Shown here: one piece after another, positions 34,889-43,389 of the stretch
Position numbering within the stretch: position 1 is the first letter of the stretch
Layout of the letters: each line of letters opens with the position of its first letter
Source of the DNA: Saccharibacillus brassicae
Lineage (GTDB): Bacteria; Bacillota; Bacilli; Paenibacillales; Paenibacillaceae
Direction: 5' to 3'
DNA length: 64,000 bases
NCBI RefSeq assembly: GCF_006542275.1
Contig: NZ_CP041217.1
Location: 5,210,501-5,274,500, forward strand
Made by a program: the position numbers and the translations under genes
Notes under the pieces: model-generated
The model's input: only the letters and a program-made list of their open reading frames with translations
Told to the model about the DNA's origin: nothing
Databases searched by the model: none

Positions 34889-35673
34889 TGGTCAGCGACA
34901 CGCTCCTTCCAATCGGCCGACAGCGAACCGGTCAGGCCGAGATGTTCGTGAACGCGCACGGCGAACGGTGTATCCAGCGCGTAAGATTCCAGGTCGGCCG
35001 AAGCGAAGAAATCGTCCGGCGTACCGTCGAAAGCGATCTCTCCGCGATCGAGCAGCAGCACCCGGTCCGACGCCGGCACTTCGTCCATATGGTGCGTGAT
35101 CTGCACGACCGTCAGGCCCTGCCGGTGCAGCTCGCGCATCCTATGCAGCATATCCGCTCTGCCGCGCGGATCGAGCATCGACGTCGCTTCGTCGAACAGG
35201 ATCAGCCGGGGGCGCATAGCCAGCACCGCGGCAATCGCCGCGCGCTGCTTCTGCCCGCCCGACAGCTCGTGCGGCGCCGAATCGGCGTACGGCTCCATCC
35301 GCACTGCCCGAAGCGCCTGCCGCACCCGTTCGCCGATCTCTTCCGCGGGCACGCGAATATTTTCCAGGCCGAACACGATCTCGTCGCTTACGCCGGTCGT
35401 AATGAACTGGTCGTCGGGATTTTGGAAAATCAATCCGACGCCCTGGCGCACCGCCTGCAGGTGGGCGGCGTCGGAAGTCGGCCGCGCGTCGAACCGGACC
35501 GTTCCGCTGCGCGGAAGCAGCAGGCCGTTCATAAGCTTGGCCAGCGTCGATTTGCCGCTTCCGTTGCCGCCGACGATCGAGAGGAATTCGCCTTCCCGGA
35601 TACGGAAGCTGACGCCGCGCAGCACTTCCTGTCCCCGCCGGTAATGGTAAGAGACCTGATCGAATTCCAGCAT
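34867..35673 (-). CDS. ecfA1: ECF transporter ATPase EcfA1
   Basis: 268 aa. Walker A GGNGSGKST, Q-loop LIFQNPDDQF, signature ELSGGQKQR, Walker B LILFDEATSMLDP, switch His in VQITHHMDE. The Q-N-P-D-D-Q stretch and SML after Walker B are hallmarks of EcfA1. It forms a heterodimer with EcfA2 and drives the BioY-EcfT complex. It starts 1 bp after the bioY stop, so translation is coupled. Confidence 0.93.
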   Translation of the reverse strand: MLEFDQVSYHYRRGQEVLRGVSFRIREGEFLSIVGGNGSGKSTLAKLMNGLLLPRSGTVRFDARPTSDAAHLQAVRQGVGLIFQNPDDQFITTGVSDEIVFGLENIRVPAEEIGERVRQALRAVRMEPYADSAPHELSGGQKQRAAIAAVLAMRPRLILFDEATSMLDPRGRADMLHRMRELHRQGLTVVQITHHMDEVPASDRVLLLDRGEIAFDGTPDDFFASADLESYALDTPFAVRVHEHLGLTGSLSADWKERVADQWNTPRK

Positions 35674-35674
35674 G

Positions 35675-36229
35675 TCAGGCGCCGTACACTTTCTCTTCGA
35701 TCGGGCTGACCGCGCGGGCCTGAATGACGACGACGGCCGCTACGACCGCTTTGATCAGGTCGCCCGGCAGGAAGACGGCGGAAGCGGCGAGTCCCGGCCA
35801 GATCGGCGTGTTCGTAATAAGCGCCATGACCGGCGCGCCGATCAGATTGACCAGCAGCACGCCGAACACGGCGTTGATGGCGATCAGCTTCCAGGTCTTC
35901 AGGCGGGGCCAGACTTTCTCCGACGCCCAGCCGATGCAGAAGGCCGCGATCGGCCAGCTGAAGATATAGCCGGCGGTCGGTCCGACGAGCGGCGCCAATC
36001 CGCCGGAGCCTCCGGCCAGGATCGGCAGTCCGATCGCGACCAAGACGATAAACAGGATCAGGCTGAGTGCGCCCGTTTTTTTGCCCAGAAAACCGCCCGC
36101 CAACATGACGCCCAGCGTCTGCAGCGTGATCGGGACCGGAATGAAGCCGAGCGGAATCGGCGGAATCATGCCGAGCACCGCGATCAGCGCGGCGAACAGA
36201 GCCGCGTATACCATTTCTTTTGTTTTCAA
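35675..36229 (-). CDS. bioY: Biotin transporter substrate-binding component BioY
   Basis: 184 aa, six membrane helices. Diagnostic stretches are IPPIPLGFIPVPITLQTLGV, LAGGFLGKKTGALSLILFI and GGSGGLAPLVGPTAGYIFSW, the biotin-binding signature of BioY. First gene of the ECF operon; with dedicated EcfA1/A2/T behind it this is a solitary biotin importer rather than a shared-module S component, though the energising module could serve other S components too. A BirA-type operator lies ~90 bp upstream. Confidence 0.95.
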   Translation of the reverse strand: MKTKEMVYAALFAALIAVLGMIPPIPLGFIPVPITLQTLGVMLAGGFLGKKTGALSLILFIVLVAIGLPILAGGSGGLAPLVGPTAGYIFSWPIAAFCIGWASEKVWPRLKTWKLIAINAVFGVLLVNLIGAPVMALITNTPIWPGLAASAVFLPGDLIKAVVAAVVVIQARAVSPIEEKVYGA

Positions 36230-36316
36230 GGGAATCGACCTCCGAGTAGGATACTGTCAAGTCCGGAACGGGCGTACCGTTCCGGCTTGCTAGCAGTATA
36301 GCGTGCCGAAGATTCA

Positions 36317-36349
36317 TTGTAAACTTATATTTTCATACAAGGTTAACAA
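36317..36349 (-). promoter_or_regulatory. BirA operator upstream of bioY
   Basis: TTGTAAAC (36317-36324), a 17-bp spacer and GTTAACAA (36342-36349) form the wide inverted repeat recognised by biotin-bound BirA in Gram-positive bacteria. A minus-strand TATAAG lies inside the spacer, so BirA binding would cover the promoter. Known logic: biotin excess represses uptake. Confidence 0.8.
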
Positions 36350-36364
36350 TGAAACGGTACAGCC

Positions 36365-36564
36365 TGAACGCCTGCACTCAAATGCTTGAACCGGAACGTC
36401 TGCACTCAAACGCCTACATCCGAACGCCTGGACCCGAACGCCCGCATCCGACCCTTCGTCTCGCTCCTACTCCGCCCCTCGCCCCCCACGCCCCGGCCTA
36501 ATGCCGAGGCTGCGAGGCGAGGACGTCTTTTTTGCTCAAGGAAGACGTTCTTTTTGCTCAAGAA
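36365..36564. repeat. Degenerate minisatellite and a 22-bp tandem duplication
   Basis: 36365-36452 carries five to six diverged units around GAACGCCTGCAC (also GAACGTCTGCAC, GAACGCCTGGAC, GAACGCCCGCAT). 36522-36542 and 36544-36564 are a 22-bp direct repeat (GACGTCTTTTTTGCTCAAGG / GACGTTCTTTTTGCTCAAGA) whose second copy overlaps the uvrA-like stop. No gene is seen between 36230 and 36557. Confidence 0.6.
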
Positions 36565-39095
36565 TGCCTGCCCAAATGTTCCGCCGTAGCGCCGTTTTCC
36601 GACGACAGCAGGTCTGCCGGCGTGCCGCTGAAGCCTACCTGCCCGCCGCGCACCCCGCCTTCCGGTCCGAGATCGACGACCCAATCCGCGTCCGCGACGA
36701 CCTGCATATTATGCTCCACGATTATCACGGTGCTGCCGGAATCGACCATCGCGTGCAGCAGCTTGAGAAAATGGTCCACATCAGCCGGATGCAGTCCCGT
36801 CGTCGGCTCGTCCATCAGGTACAGGAGGCGTTTGGCTTTGGAGCCGAGCAGTTCGGACGCAAGCTTCAGCCGCTGCGCTTCGCCGCCGGACAGCGTGGTC
36901 AGCGTCTGCCCAAGTTCCAAATAACCGAGACCCACTTCGTTCAGCAGATGCAGGATGCGCCGCAGCTTGGGCAGACGCTCGAACACGGTCGCCGCCTCCT
37001 CGATCGGCAGCCGCAGCGTCTCGTGAATCGAGCGGCCGAGGTACGTCACGGCGAGCACGTCTTCGCTGAACTGGCGTCCGCCGCAGACGTGGCAGATCTC
37101 CTCGATATTTTCGAAAAACAGCATGCTGCTCGTCACCGTTCCGAGTCCTTCGCAGTTTTCGCAGCGGCCGCCCGGGGTGTTGAACGAGAAGCTTTTGGCC
37201 GACAGCCCGCGCGCCCGCGCTTCTTCGAGGCTGCCATACAGCTTGCGAATCTCGCCGTAGGCTTCGGAATACGTCGCCACGTTGGAGCGCTTCATGCGCG
37301 TGATCGCCGATTGGCGAATCGTGACGACCCGGTCGAACGCCTCCAGGCCGGTGATCTGGCCGCGGCGCCGATCGGGAGCGCTCCCGGGGTCTGCCGCCGC
37401 GGCCAGCACGCCGAAGATCAGCGAAGACTTGCCCGAACCGGATACGCCGGTCACGGCAACGAGGCAGCCGGTCGGGATACGCACGTTCACTTCCTGCAAA
37501 TTGTGCAGCGAAGCGCTTGCGATGCCGATCGACGCGCCGTCTCCTTGGCGGAGCCGGCGCAGAGGCGGCTGCTCCCGCTTCAAGTAAGCGCCCGTCACGG
37601 AAGCTTCGCTCCGCATCAGCTCCGCAAGCGTGCCCTGCGCGACGACGCGGCCGCCGTGCCTGCCGGAGCCCGGCCCCAGATCGACGATATGATCGGCGGC
37701 CCGCATCACTTCCGGATCGTGCTCGATAACGAGCACGCTGTTGCCCAAGTCCCGCAGGCGCTGAAGAACAGCAATCACGCCTTCCGTGTCGCGGGGATGC
37801 AGGCCGATCGTCGGCTCGTCCAGCAGGTACATCATGCCGGTCAGGTCGGAATCGAGCGCCGCGGCCAGCTTGATCCGCTGGCTCTCGCCGCCGGACAGCG
37901 TGATCATCTGCCGGTCGATCGACAGATATCCGAGCCCGATCCGCTCCAACCGGCTAATCTTCGTCCGCAGGTCTTCGAGGTAGATGCGTACCGACTGTCC
38001 GCCCGAATTGCTGCCCAAATCCTCGCCCGGCTTCCCACCCGAAGCCCTGTCCGATTCCCCGCCTTGCAGAGCCGCCAGCCACTGTCCCAGTTCTTCCAGC
38101 GACATCACGCTCAGTTCCGGCAGCCTCCGCCCGGCGACGGTAACGCTGCGGCTCAGAGGATTCAGCCGTTCTCCGGCGCAGGAAGCGCAGCGTACCGAAT
38201 CGAAATACCGGTTCAACCCTTTGGCGTCGCCTTCCTTCTCGGACAGGCGCCGCCACAGCGTGGTCAGCACGCCTTCGAAGCGCCCGGCGGAGACGCTTTT
38301 GGGCGGCTGGATCTGCGGGAACAGCGCTTTGACCTGCGCCGAATCCGCGCCCCAATGCAGCAGCGCCGTCTGCGCTTCGCCGTATTCGCCGACCGGCGTC
38401 TCCCGGTCGGCCGGAACGCCGTAATGCGCCAGCGCTTTGTGCAGCAGATCGACCTGGTAGTCTTGGTACGCCTGCGCCCAATAATCGACCGCTCCGCCTT
38501 GCGGAGAGCGCGATGCGTCGATGCAGCGCTCCGGCACGAGGCTGAGCCGGCTGCCGAGTCCCTGGCAGTCCGGGCAGGCGCCTTCCCGCGTATTGGCAGA
38601 GAAATGGCTGCGCGTCAGCTTGTCCATGCGCTGCCCGCAGCGGCTGCAGTCCATATAGACACGGAATTCCCCGTCGATTACGGTCGTCGTCTCGCGGCAG
38701 TCCGCCGCCGAGATCCGCTCTCCGCAGTGCGGACAGTCGCGCTCGCCGAGCTTTTCGTACAGCATGCGCAGATCGGTGTAAATATTCGTCTTCGTGCCTA
38801 CCGTGGAGCGGGGATTGCGGTTCGACTCGCTCTGCGTGATCCGGATCGCGGACGACAGGAAGCGAATCCGGTCCACGTTCGGTTTGCGAATGCCCTGGTA
38901 GCCGACCGCTTCGAGGTACTGCCGCTGGCTTTCCCGGAAAATCGTCTCGACCAGCGTCGATTTGCCCGAACCGGACAAGCCCGTGAAGACGACCAGCCGT
39001 TCTCTCGGAATGTCCAGATCGACCGACTTCAACTGACCTTCCCGGGCTCCCCGGATCTGGATCGCATCGTTCGGGGTGTGCCTGTTTCTATTCAT
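36558..39095 (-). CDS. UvrA-like ABC ATPase (drug-resistance type UvrA paralogue)
   Basis: 845 aa with two ABC modules. Walker A GLSGSGKST near residue 40 and GVSGSGKSS in the second half; signatures LSGGESQRIKLA and LSGGEAQRLKLA; Walker B MYLLDEPTIGLHP and LYLMDEPTTGLHP. Zinc modules: CPHC...CSRC with CPDCQGLGS, and CENCEGLG...CHVCGG. It is about 100 residues shorter than housekeeping UvrA. It resembles the UvrA-like/DrrC group linked to resistance against DNA-binding antibiotics. GGGAGGAG precedes ATG. Divergent from a MerR-type gene, which fits drug-induced control. Repair versus drug-release role is not decidable here. Confidence 0.87.
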   Translation of the reverse strand: MNRNRHTPNDAIQIRGAREGQLKSVDLDIPRERLVVFTGLSGSGKSTLVETIFRESQRQYLEAVGYQGIRKPNVDRIRFLSSAIRITQSESNRNPRSTVGTKTNIYTDLRMLYEKLGERDCPHCGERISAADCRETTTVIDGEFRVYMDCSRCGQRMDKLTRSHFSANTREGACPDCQGLGSRLSLVPERCIDASRSPQGGAVDYWAQAYQDYQVDLLHKALAHYGVPADRETPVGEYGEAQTALLHWGADSAQVKALFPQIQPPKSVSAGRFEGVLTTLWRRLSEKEGDAKGLNRYFDSVRCASCAGERLNPLSRSVTVAGRRLPELSVMSLEELGQWLAALQGGESDRASGGKPGEDLGSNSGGQSVRIYLEDLRTKISRLERIGLGYLSIDRQMITLSGGESQRIKLAAALDSDLTGMMYLLDEPTIGLHPRDTEGVIAVLQRLRDLGNSVLVIEHDPEVMRAADHIVDLGPGSGRHGGRVVAQGTLAELMRSEASVTGAYLKREQPPLRRLRQGDGASIGIASASLHNLQEVNVRIPTGCLVAVTGVSGSGKSSLIFGVLAAAADPGSAPDRRRGQITGLEAFDRVVTIRQSAITRMKRSNVATYSEAYGEIRKLYGSLEEARARGLSAKSFSFNTPGGRCENCEGLGTVTSSMLFFENIEEICHVCGGRQFSEDVLAVTYLGRSIHETLRLPIEEAATVFERLPKLRRILHLLNEVGLGYLELGQTLTTLSGGEAQRLKLASELLGSKAKRLLYLMDEPTTGLHPADVDHFLKLLHAMVDSGSTVIIVEHNMQVVADADWVVDLGPEGGVRGGQVGFSGTPADLLSSENGATAEHLGRHS

Positions 39096-39330
39096 GGGTA
39101 TGCTCCTCCCTTTTCTTCGCGAACGTTCTTGCTTCGATCATATAACATTGAGGCAATCTTTCGGTTAAAAGAGAACGGGCTCTTGCACCGCGGCGCTTTT
39201 TCCGGTTAAATGTTGTCGTAGCGCTTGAAGGTTGAAGTTGAAGGTTGCGCGGGAACGAAATTGGAATCCGACGTGAAAATAAAATCCAAAACGAAAGTCC
39301 AATCCCCCAAAAGCGAAAGGAGCCTGCTCC

Positions 39331-40080
39331 ATGACCGATTCTCGTTCCGCCGTCGATCGGTGGACGCCCAAACAGGCGGCCGAAGCGCTGGGCGTCAGCA
39401 CGACGACGCTGCGCAGCTACGAGCGGCAGCACCTGATTCCCGACGTGCCGCGGATCGGCGCCGGACGCCGCCTGTACGGGCAGATCCATCTGCAGGCTTT
39501 TCGCTCGCTCCGCGCGCTGCTTGCGGCGTACAGCATTCCGACCGCTTATTCGGTCATGCGCCTGATCCGGGAGCAGCAGATCGGCGAAGCGCTGTGGGCG
39601 CTCAATGCCGAACAGGCGCAGATTCAGGCGGAGAACAGCCGGCTGACCGAAATGATGCGGCTGATCGAACGGACCGATTTCTCCGCGTACAACGGACGCC
39701 GCATCACGGATTGCATGAGCATCGGCGAGGTGTCGCAGATTGCGGGCGTCAACCCGTCGGCCGTGCGGCATTGGGAAAAAGAAGGGCTGATCCGGCCGCG
39801 CCGCCATCCGCAAAGCGGGTATCGGCAGTTTGCGCCGCGCGAGCTGCGCCGGATCATCGTGATCAGCAGCCTGCGCCAGACCGTCTATTTTATCGAAGCG
39901 ATCCGGCAGCTGCTGGACGATCTCGATACCGGGAACCTGCCGGCGGTGGAACAATCGTTCCGGATCGCGCTGGAGAAGCTGAACGCCCGGCTCGCCCGGC
40001 AGTACGCGGCCATTTCCGAGCTGATGGCGTATATCGGGATGTTGGAAAATGAGGTGCATGCGCCCCATGCGCCTGCTTGA
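39331..40080 (+). CDS. MerR family regulator with two DNA-binding domains
   Basis: 249 aa. First MerR winged helix at ~10-75: WTPKQAAEALGVSTTTLRSY then ERQHLIPDVPRIGAGRRLYG. A second complete MerR helix-turn-helix at ~127-190: MSIGEVSQIAGVNPSAVRHW then EKEGLIRPRRHPQSGYRQFA. A linker helix (QAQIQAENSRLTEMMRLIE) lies between and a terminal coiled coil follows. Two HTH modules in one chain are unusual, since MerR proteins normally have one and dimerise. It is divergent from the UvrA-like gene and is the obvious candidate to control it. Confidence 0.85.
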   Translation: MTDSRSAVDRWTPKQAAEALGVSTTTLRSYERQHLIPDVPRIGAGRRLYGQIHLQAFRSLRALLAAYSIPTAYSVMRLIREQQIGEALWALNAEQAQIQAENSRLTEMMRLIERTDFSAYNGRRITDCMSIGEVSQIAGVNPSAVRHWEKEGLIRPRRHPQSGYRQFAPRELRRIIVISSLRQTVYFIEAIRQLLDDLDTGNLPAVEQSFRIALEKLNARLARQYAAISELMAYIGMLENEVHAPHAPA

Positions 40081-40098
40081 ACGCAGAAAGTAAAAAAA

Positions 40099-40130
40099 AC
40101 CCTTTTCCGAAACTTTCGGGAAAGGGTCTT
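40099..40130. terminator. Terminator between the double MerR gene and moaA
   Basis: ACCCTTTTCCGAAA paired with TTTCGGGAAAGGGT (40099-40127, one mismatch) flanked by A-run and TCTTTT; serves the plus gene and may also stop moaA transcription. Confidence 0.75.
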
Positions 40131-40229
40131 TTGCGTAGGCAGCACGATCGAGTCAGGGCATTTTTTCGAAAAAAGGGCGAATCCGCGCATGAACCTCTCG
40201 GTTTGCAGCCGTCTGCCGCAGCCTGCCGC

Positions 40230-41246
40230 TCAGCCGCCGATATACGACATATTGATCTTTTTGCGATTTTTGGCCGTCTGCTCGGTGCGTTCGTCGGAGT
40301 AGCGGTCGGCCCGATTTTCCCAGACGCCGACGATCTGCGCCAGCAGCTCCTCGTCGCTCGCGCCGCCGCGCAGTGGAGCCCGCAGATCGAAGCCGCTCGA
40401 CGCGAACAAGCAGGTATAGAAAATGCCGTTCGAAGACAGCCGCGCTCTCGTACAGGACGAACAGAACGATTCGGACACCGAGGTGATAAAGCCGACTTCG
40501 GCCTCCGTACCTTTGTATCGATAGCGAGAAGCGACTTCCCCGAAGTAATCCGGTTCGACCGGTTCCAGCTCGTGCACGGCGCTCAGGCGCTCGTAGATTT
40601 CTTTTTTGGTAACGACGCGCTTGAAGCTCCAGCCGTTATCGTTGCCGACGTCCATAAATTCGATAAACCGCAGCGTGATGCCCCGTTCCCGGAAATAGGC
40701 GGCCATCGGCAAAATTTCGGCGTCGTTGACGTCTTTTTGCACGACCATGTTGACTTTGACGTCGAAGCCGACCTGCCGGGCCTGCTCGATCTGCCGCAGG
40801 ATGAGCGCCGAATCGATGCCCCGCCCGTTCAGCCGTCCGAACAGCTCGGGGTCGAGCGCGTCGAGGCTGACGTTGAGCCGGCGCAGCCCCGCGTCGTGCA
40901 GCGGCTGGGCGTTGGTACCGAGCAGCACGCCGTTGGTCGTCAGGCCGACGTCTTCGATGCCGTCCACTTTGAGGATGCGCGACACGAGGTCGGGCATCCC
41001 CCGACGCAGCAGCGGTTCGCCTCCCGTCAGCCGGATCTTTTTGACGCCGATCGAAGCGAACAGCCGCGTCAGGCGTTCGATCTCTTCGAACGTCAGCAGT
41101 TCGTCTTTGGGCATAAAAGCGAAATCGTCGCCGAAAATTTCTTTGGGCATGCAGTATGTGCACCGGAAATTGCAGCGGTCGGTGACCGAAATGCGCAAAT
41201 CGCGGATCGGCCGGCGAAGCCGGTCCGTTGGCGTATACAGGTTCAT
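40230..41246 (-). CDS. moaA: GTP 3',8-cyclase MoaA
   Basis: 338 aa radical-SAM enzyme. N-terminal cluster CNFRCTYC (C-x3-C-x2-C), SAM motif LTGGEPLLR, second cluster C-x2-C-x13-C in [19 protein letters not shown], and the C-terminal Gly-Gly needed for activity. It converts GTP to 3',8-cyclo-dihydro-GTP, the first step of molybdopterin synthesis, with MoaC doing the second step. It is the last gene of the moeA-mobB-moaE-moaD-mobA-moaA operon, 118 bp after mobA. The product feeds the NarG cofactor. Confidence 0.96.
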   Translation of the reverse strand: MNLYTPTDRLRRPIRDLRISVTDRCNFRCTYCMPKEIFGDDFAFMPKDELLTFEEIERLTRLFASIGVKKIRLTGGEPLLRRGMPDLVSRILKVDGIEDVGLTTNGVLLGTNAQPLHDAGLRRLNVSLDALDPELFGRLNGRGIDSALILRQIEQARQVGFDVKVNMVVQKDVNDAEILPMAAYFRERGITLRFIEFMDVGNDNGWSFKRVVTKKEIYERLSAVHELEPVEPDYFGEVASRYRYKGTEAEVGFITSVSESFCSSCTRARLSSNGIFYTCLFASSGFDLRAPLRGGASDEELLAQIVGVWENRADRYSDERTEQTAKNRKKINMSYIGG

Positions 41247-41364
41247 GGCTTCTCCTCTCTCCTCTCCTTCGTCGGCGCTTCGGATTCGGTTCGCGCCCGG
41301 CGTATTGCGATTCGGTTGTTCGTGATTCAGGTTTTCGGCTTGGGCCGAAAAGGGATACGAAACG

Positions 41365-41973
41365 TTAAAGCTGCGGAACGTTAAAGTTATGGAAAATCGC
41401 CGGATCGGGATGAAGAAGCGCGGCGTCCAGCCAGACGGTGTCCAGCCCGGCCAGCAGCTTCATGACGCCGAGCTGTCCGCCGCGCACACTTTCTTCCAGC
41501 CGGTCGGCCAAGCCGCCGCGCCAGACGCTCAGCAGCGGCAGATCTCCCGCTTCCGCGCTGCGCACCGCCTTGACGTCGGCGGACGGTCCGTTTTGCGTCG
41601 CGGAGCGCAGCCGCCGGATCTCCCGCGGCCCGACACGCGGCATATCGCACGGAAGCGCGATATAGCGCTCCGCGGGATACCGCCGCATGACCGAAGCGAG
41701 CCCGGCCAGCGGCCCGAGGCCGGCAAGTTCCGGCAGATCGACGCACACTTCGCAGGCGTCCGGAAATTGCGGGGCCAACGCTGCGCTGGCCGAGACAATC
41801 ACTTGGTCGCAGGCGCCGGACAGCGCCGCGTGCGCGCGTTCGTGGAACGGACGCCCTTCGTAAAGGGCGAACGCTTTGGGCGAGCCGTAACGGCGCGACA
41901 ATCCGCCGGCGAGCAGAAGGCCGACCGTGCCGACCGGATACGGCGGGATCGGCTCTCCGCCCTGCGGCGTCAT
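41365..41973 (-). CDS. mobA: Molybdenum cofactor guanylyltransferase MobA
   Basis: 202 aa. Nucleotidyltransferase signature [17 protein letters not shown] near the N-terminus, then [19 protein letters not shown] and LPCDMPRVG (metal-binding Asp). MobA attaches GMP to Mo-molybdopterin, giving the bis-MGD cofactor required by NarG. Starts by ATGA overlap with the moaD stop. Confidence 0.92.
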   Translation of the reverse strand: MTPQGGEPIPPYPVGTVGLLLAGGLSRRYGSPKAFALYEGRPFHERAHAALSGACDQVIVSASAALAPQFPDACEVCVDLPELAGLGPLAGLASVMRRYPAERYIALPCDMPRVGPREIRRLRSATQNGPSADVKAVRSAEAGDLPLLSVWRGGLADRLEESVRGGQLGVMKLLAGLDTVWLDAALLHPDPAIFHNFNVPQL

Positions 41974-42203
41974 CCGCCGCTAACCGGCGGAATCAGCGCG
42001 GCGGCATCGCCGCCGCGCAGCACATCTTCCGGCAGCGCATACTCTTCGTTCACCGCGACGCGCACCGCGTCGAGCGCAAGATGCGGATATTTGTCTTTTA
42101 CCCAGGACAGCAGTTCGTCGACCGTATAGCCTTCAAGTTCGGCCTGTTCCTGGGCGAGGCCGGTCGCTTCGCGCAATCCGGCGAAATAGTACAGCGTAAT
42201 CAT
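41970..42203 (-). CDS. moaD: Molybdopterin synthase sulfur carrier subunit MoaD
   Basis: 77 aa ubiquitin-like protein: ITLYYFAGLREATGLAQEQA, then IPPVSGG with the C-terminal Gly-Gly that is adenylated by MoeB and thiocarboxylated. Works with MoaE to insert the dithiolene sulfurs. Between moaE and mobA in the operon. Confidence 0.94.
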   Translation of the reverse strand: MITLYYFAGLREATGLAQEQAELEGYTVDELLSWVKDKYPHLALDAVRVAVNEEYALPEDVLRGGDAAALIPPVSGG

Positions 42204-42349
42204 GGGCGTCCTCTCCTCGCTTGGGGATGGGATGATGGGATTCTATAGGATTTAATTCGTTAGGATTCAATGAAGTTAGAAGATGGGATTCGTATCGGCT
42301 TCAGATCGGCGGCGGCTCCATTTGGAACGTCCGCGCCGGCCGGCCGCTT

Positions 42350-42784
42350 CTATTCCGGCAGCGGTTGGCCGCGCTGGTCGCCGATCCATTCGGTGCCGTT
42401 TTCCCAAATTTCCTTTTTCCAGATCGGGACCCATTCCTTGATCCGTTCGATTGCGTATTCGTTCGCCGCATAGGCGTCTTTGCGGTGCGGGGACGAGACG
42501 GCGATGACGACGGCGATCTCGCCGATCTTCAGCTCGCCGATCCGGTGCGCGATCGCGCACCGCGTGCCGGGCCACTTCTCTTCGATTTCTCCGCCGATCT
42601 TCGCCAGCATTTTCTCCGCCATCGGCACGTAAGCTTCGTACGCCAGATACAGCGTGCGGATGCCGCGGGTCCATTCGCGCACATGGCCGGTAAACAGCGT
42701 CACCGCGCCCGCTTCCGGGCGCAGCACGCTATCGGCGTAGCGCTGCGGATCGATCGGCTCGGTTACGATCTCATAAAGTTTCAT
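42350..42784 (-). CDS. moaE: Molybdopterin synthase catalytic subunit MoaE
   Basis: 144 aa from the ATG at 42784, which overlaps the mobB stop as ATGA; a longer frame upstream is not needed. Motifs AVTLFTGHVREWTRGIRTLY, CAIAHRIGELKIGEIAVVIA and the catalytic end KKEIWENGTEWIGD are typical. MoaE pairs with MoaD to make molybdopterin. A 146-bp gap to moaD follows and holds no recognisable gene. Confidence 0.94.
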   Translation of the reverse strand: MKLYEIVTEPIDPQRYADSVLRPEAGAVTLFTGHVREWTRGIRTLYLAYEAYVPMAEKMLAKIGGEIEEKWPGTRCAIAHRIGELKIGEIAVVIAVSSPHRKDAYAANEYAIERIKEWVPIWKKEIWENGTEWIGDQRGQPLPE

Positions 42785-43389
42785 TCGGTAGTCTGCACTC
42801 CTCTCAGCCAATGGGCGAACCAGGCTTCAATCTCTTCCGTCTGCTGCCGATGCAGCAGGCGTACGTTCGGCAATCCGGGCGGCCGCGTCTTCGCGGAGAG
42901 CGCCGGATGCGGGGATGGTTCGCTTTCTTGCGTCACGATCAGCACGATATTCGTCAGCGTGCCAAGCTCCGTCCAGTCTTCGCCGGAGCGAAGCAGCACG
43001 ATCTTCGGATACGGCTCCGACTTGAAGCCTTCGATCAGGATCAGGTCGGGACGGGCATACGTTTGGGTCAGCGCGATCAGGGCATCCAACTCGCCGCAGC
43101 CGTCGTCGCTTTCCGGCAGGCGGCCCTGCATCAGCATCAGGCCGCCGCCGCTGACGATCGAACTCGCGGCTCCCGCTCCGAACAGCCGCGAAGCGTCCGT
43201 ATCGGCCGGCGGCGCTTCGGGCTCGCCGCCGTGTCCGTGATGCTTGATCACGGACACGCGCGATCCGAGCCGACTCGCCAGGCGCAGCAGCGTCTCGGTC
43301 AGCGTCGTTTTGCCGCTGTTCTTGAAGCCGACGATCTGAAGAACATGCGCCTTGACCGCGCCGCGCTGCCCGCCGCTTACAGGTTCCAT
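42781..43389 (-). CDS. mobB: Molybdopterin-guanine dinucleotide biosynthesis protein MobB
   Basis: 202 aa from the ATG at 43389, which overlaps moeA by 13 bp; upstream frame sequence is an antisense-like Arg-rich artefact. P-loop QIVGFKNSGKTTLTETLLRL, VSVIKHHGHGG and LILIEGFKSEPYPKIVLLR are the MobB signatures. MobB is a GTP-binding accessory of MobA. Translation is coupled to moeA upstream and moaE downstream. Confidence 0.93.
   Translation of the reverse strand: MEPVSGGQRGAVKAHVLQIVGFKNSGKTTLTETLLRLASRLGSRVSVIKHHGHGGEPEAPPADTDASRLFGAGAASSIVSGGGLMLMQGRLPESDDGCGELDALIALTQTYARPDLILIEGFKSEPYPKIVLLRSGEDWTELGTLTNIVLIVTQESEPSPHPALSAKTRPPGLPNVRLLHRQQTEEIEAWFAHWLRGVQTTE

Noticed and set aside
36501-39209. 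Plus-strand open frame of 902 codons opposite the UvrA-like gene
   Set aside because: It is the antisense of clear ABC/zinc motifs and contains no motif of its own.
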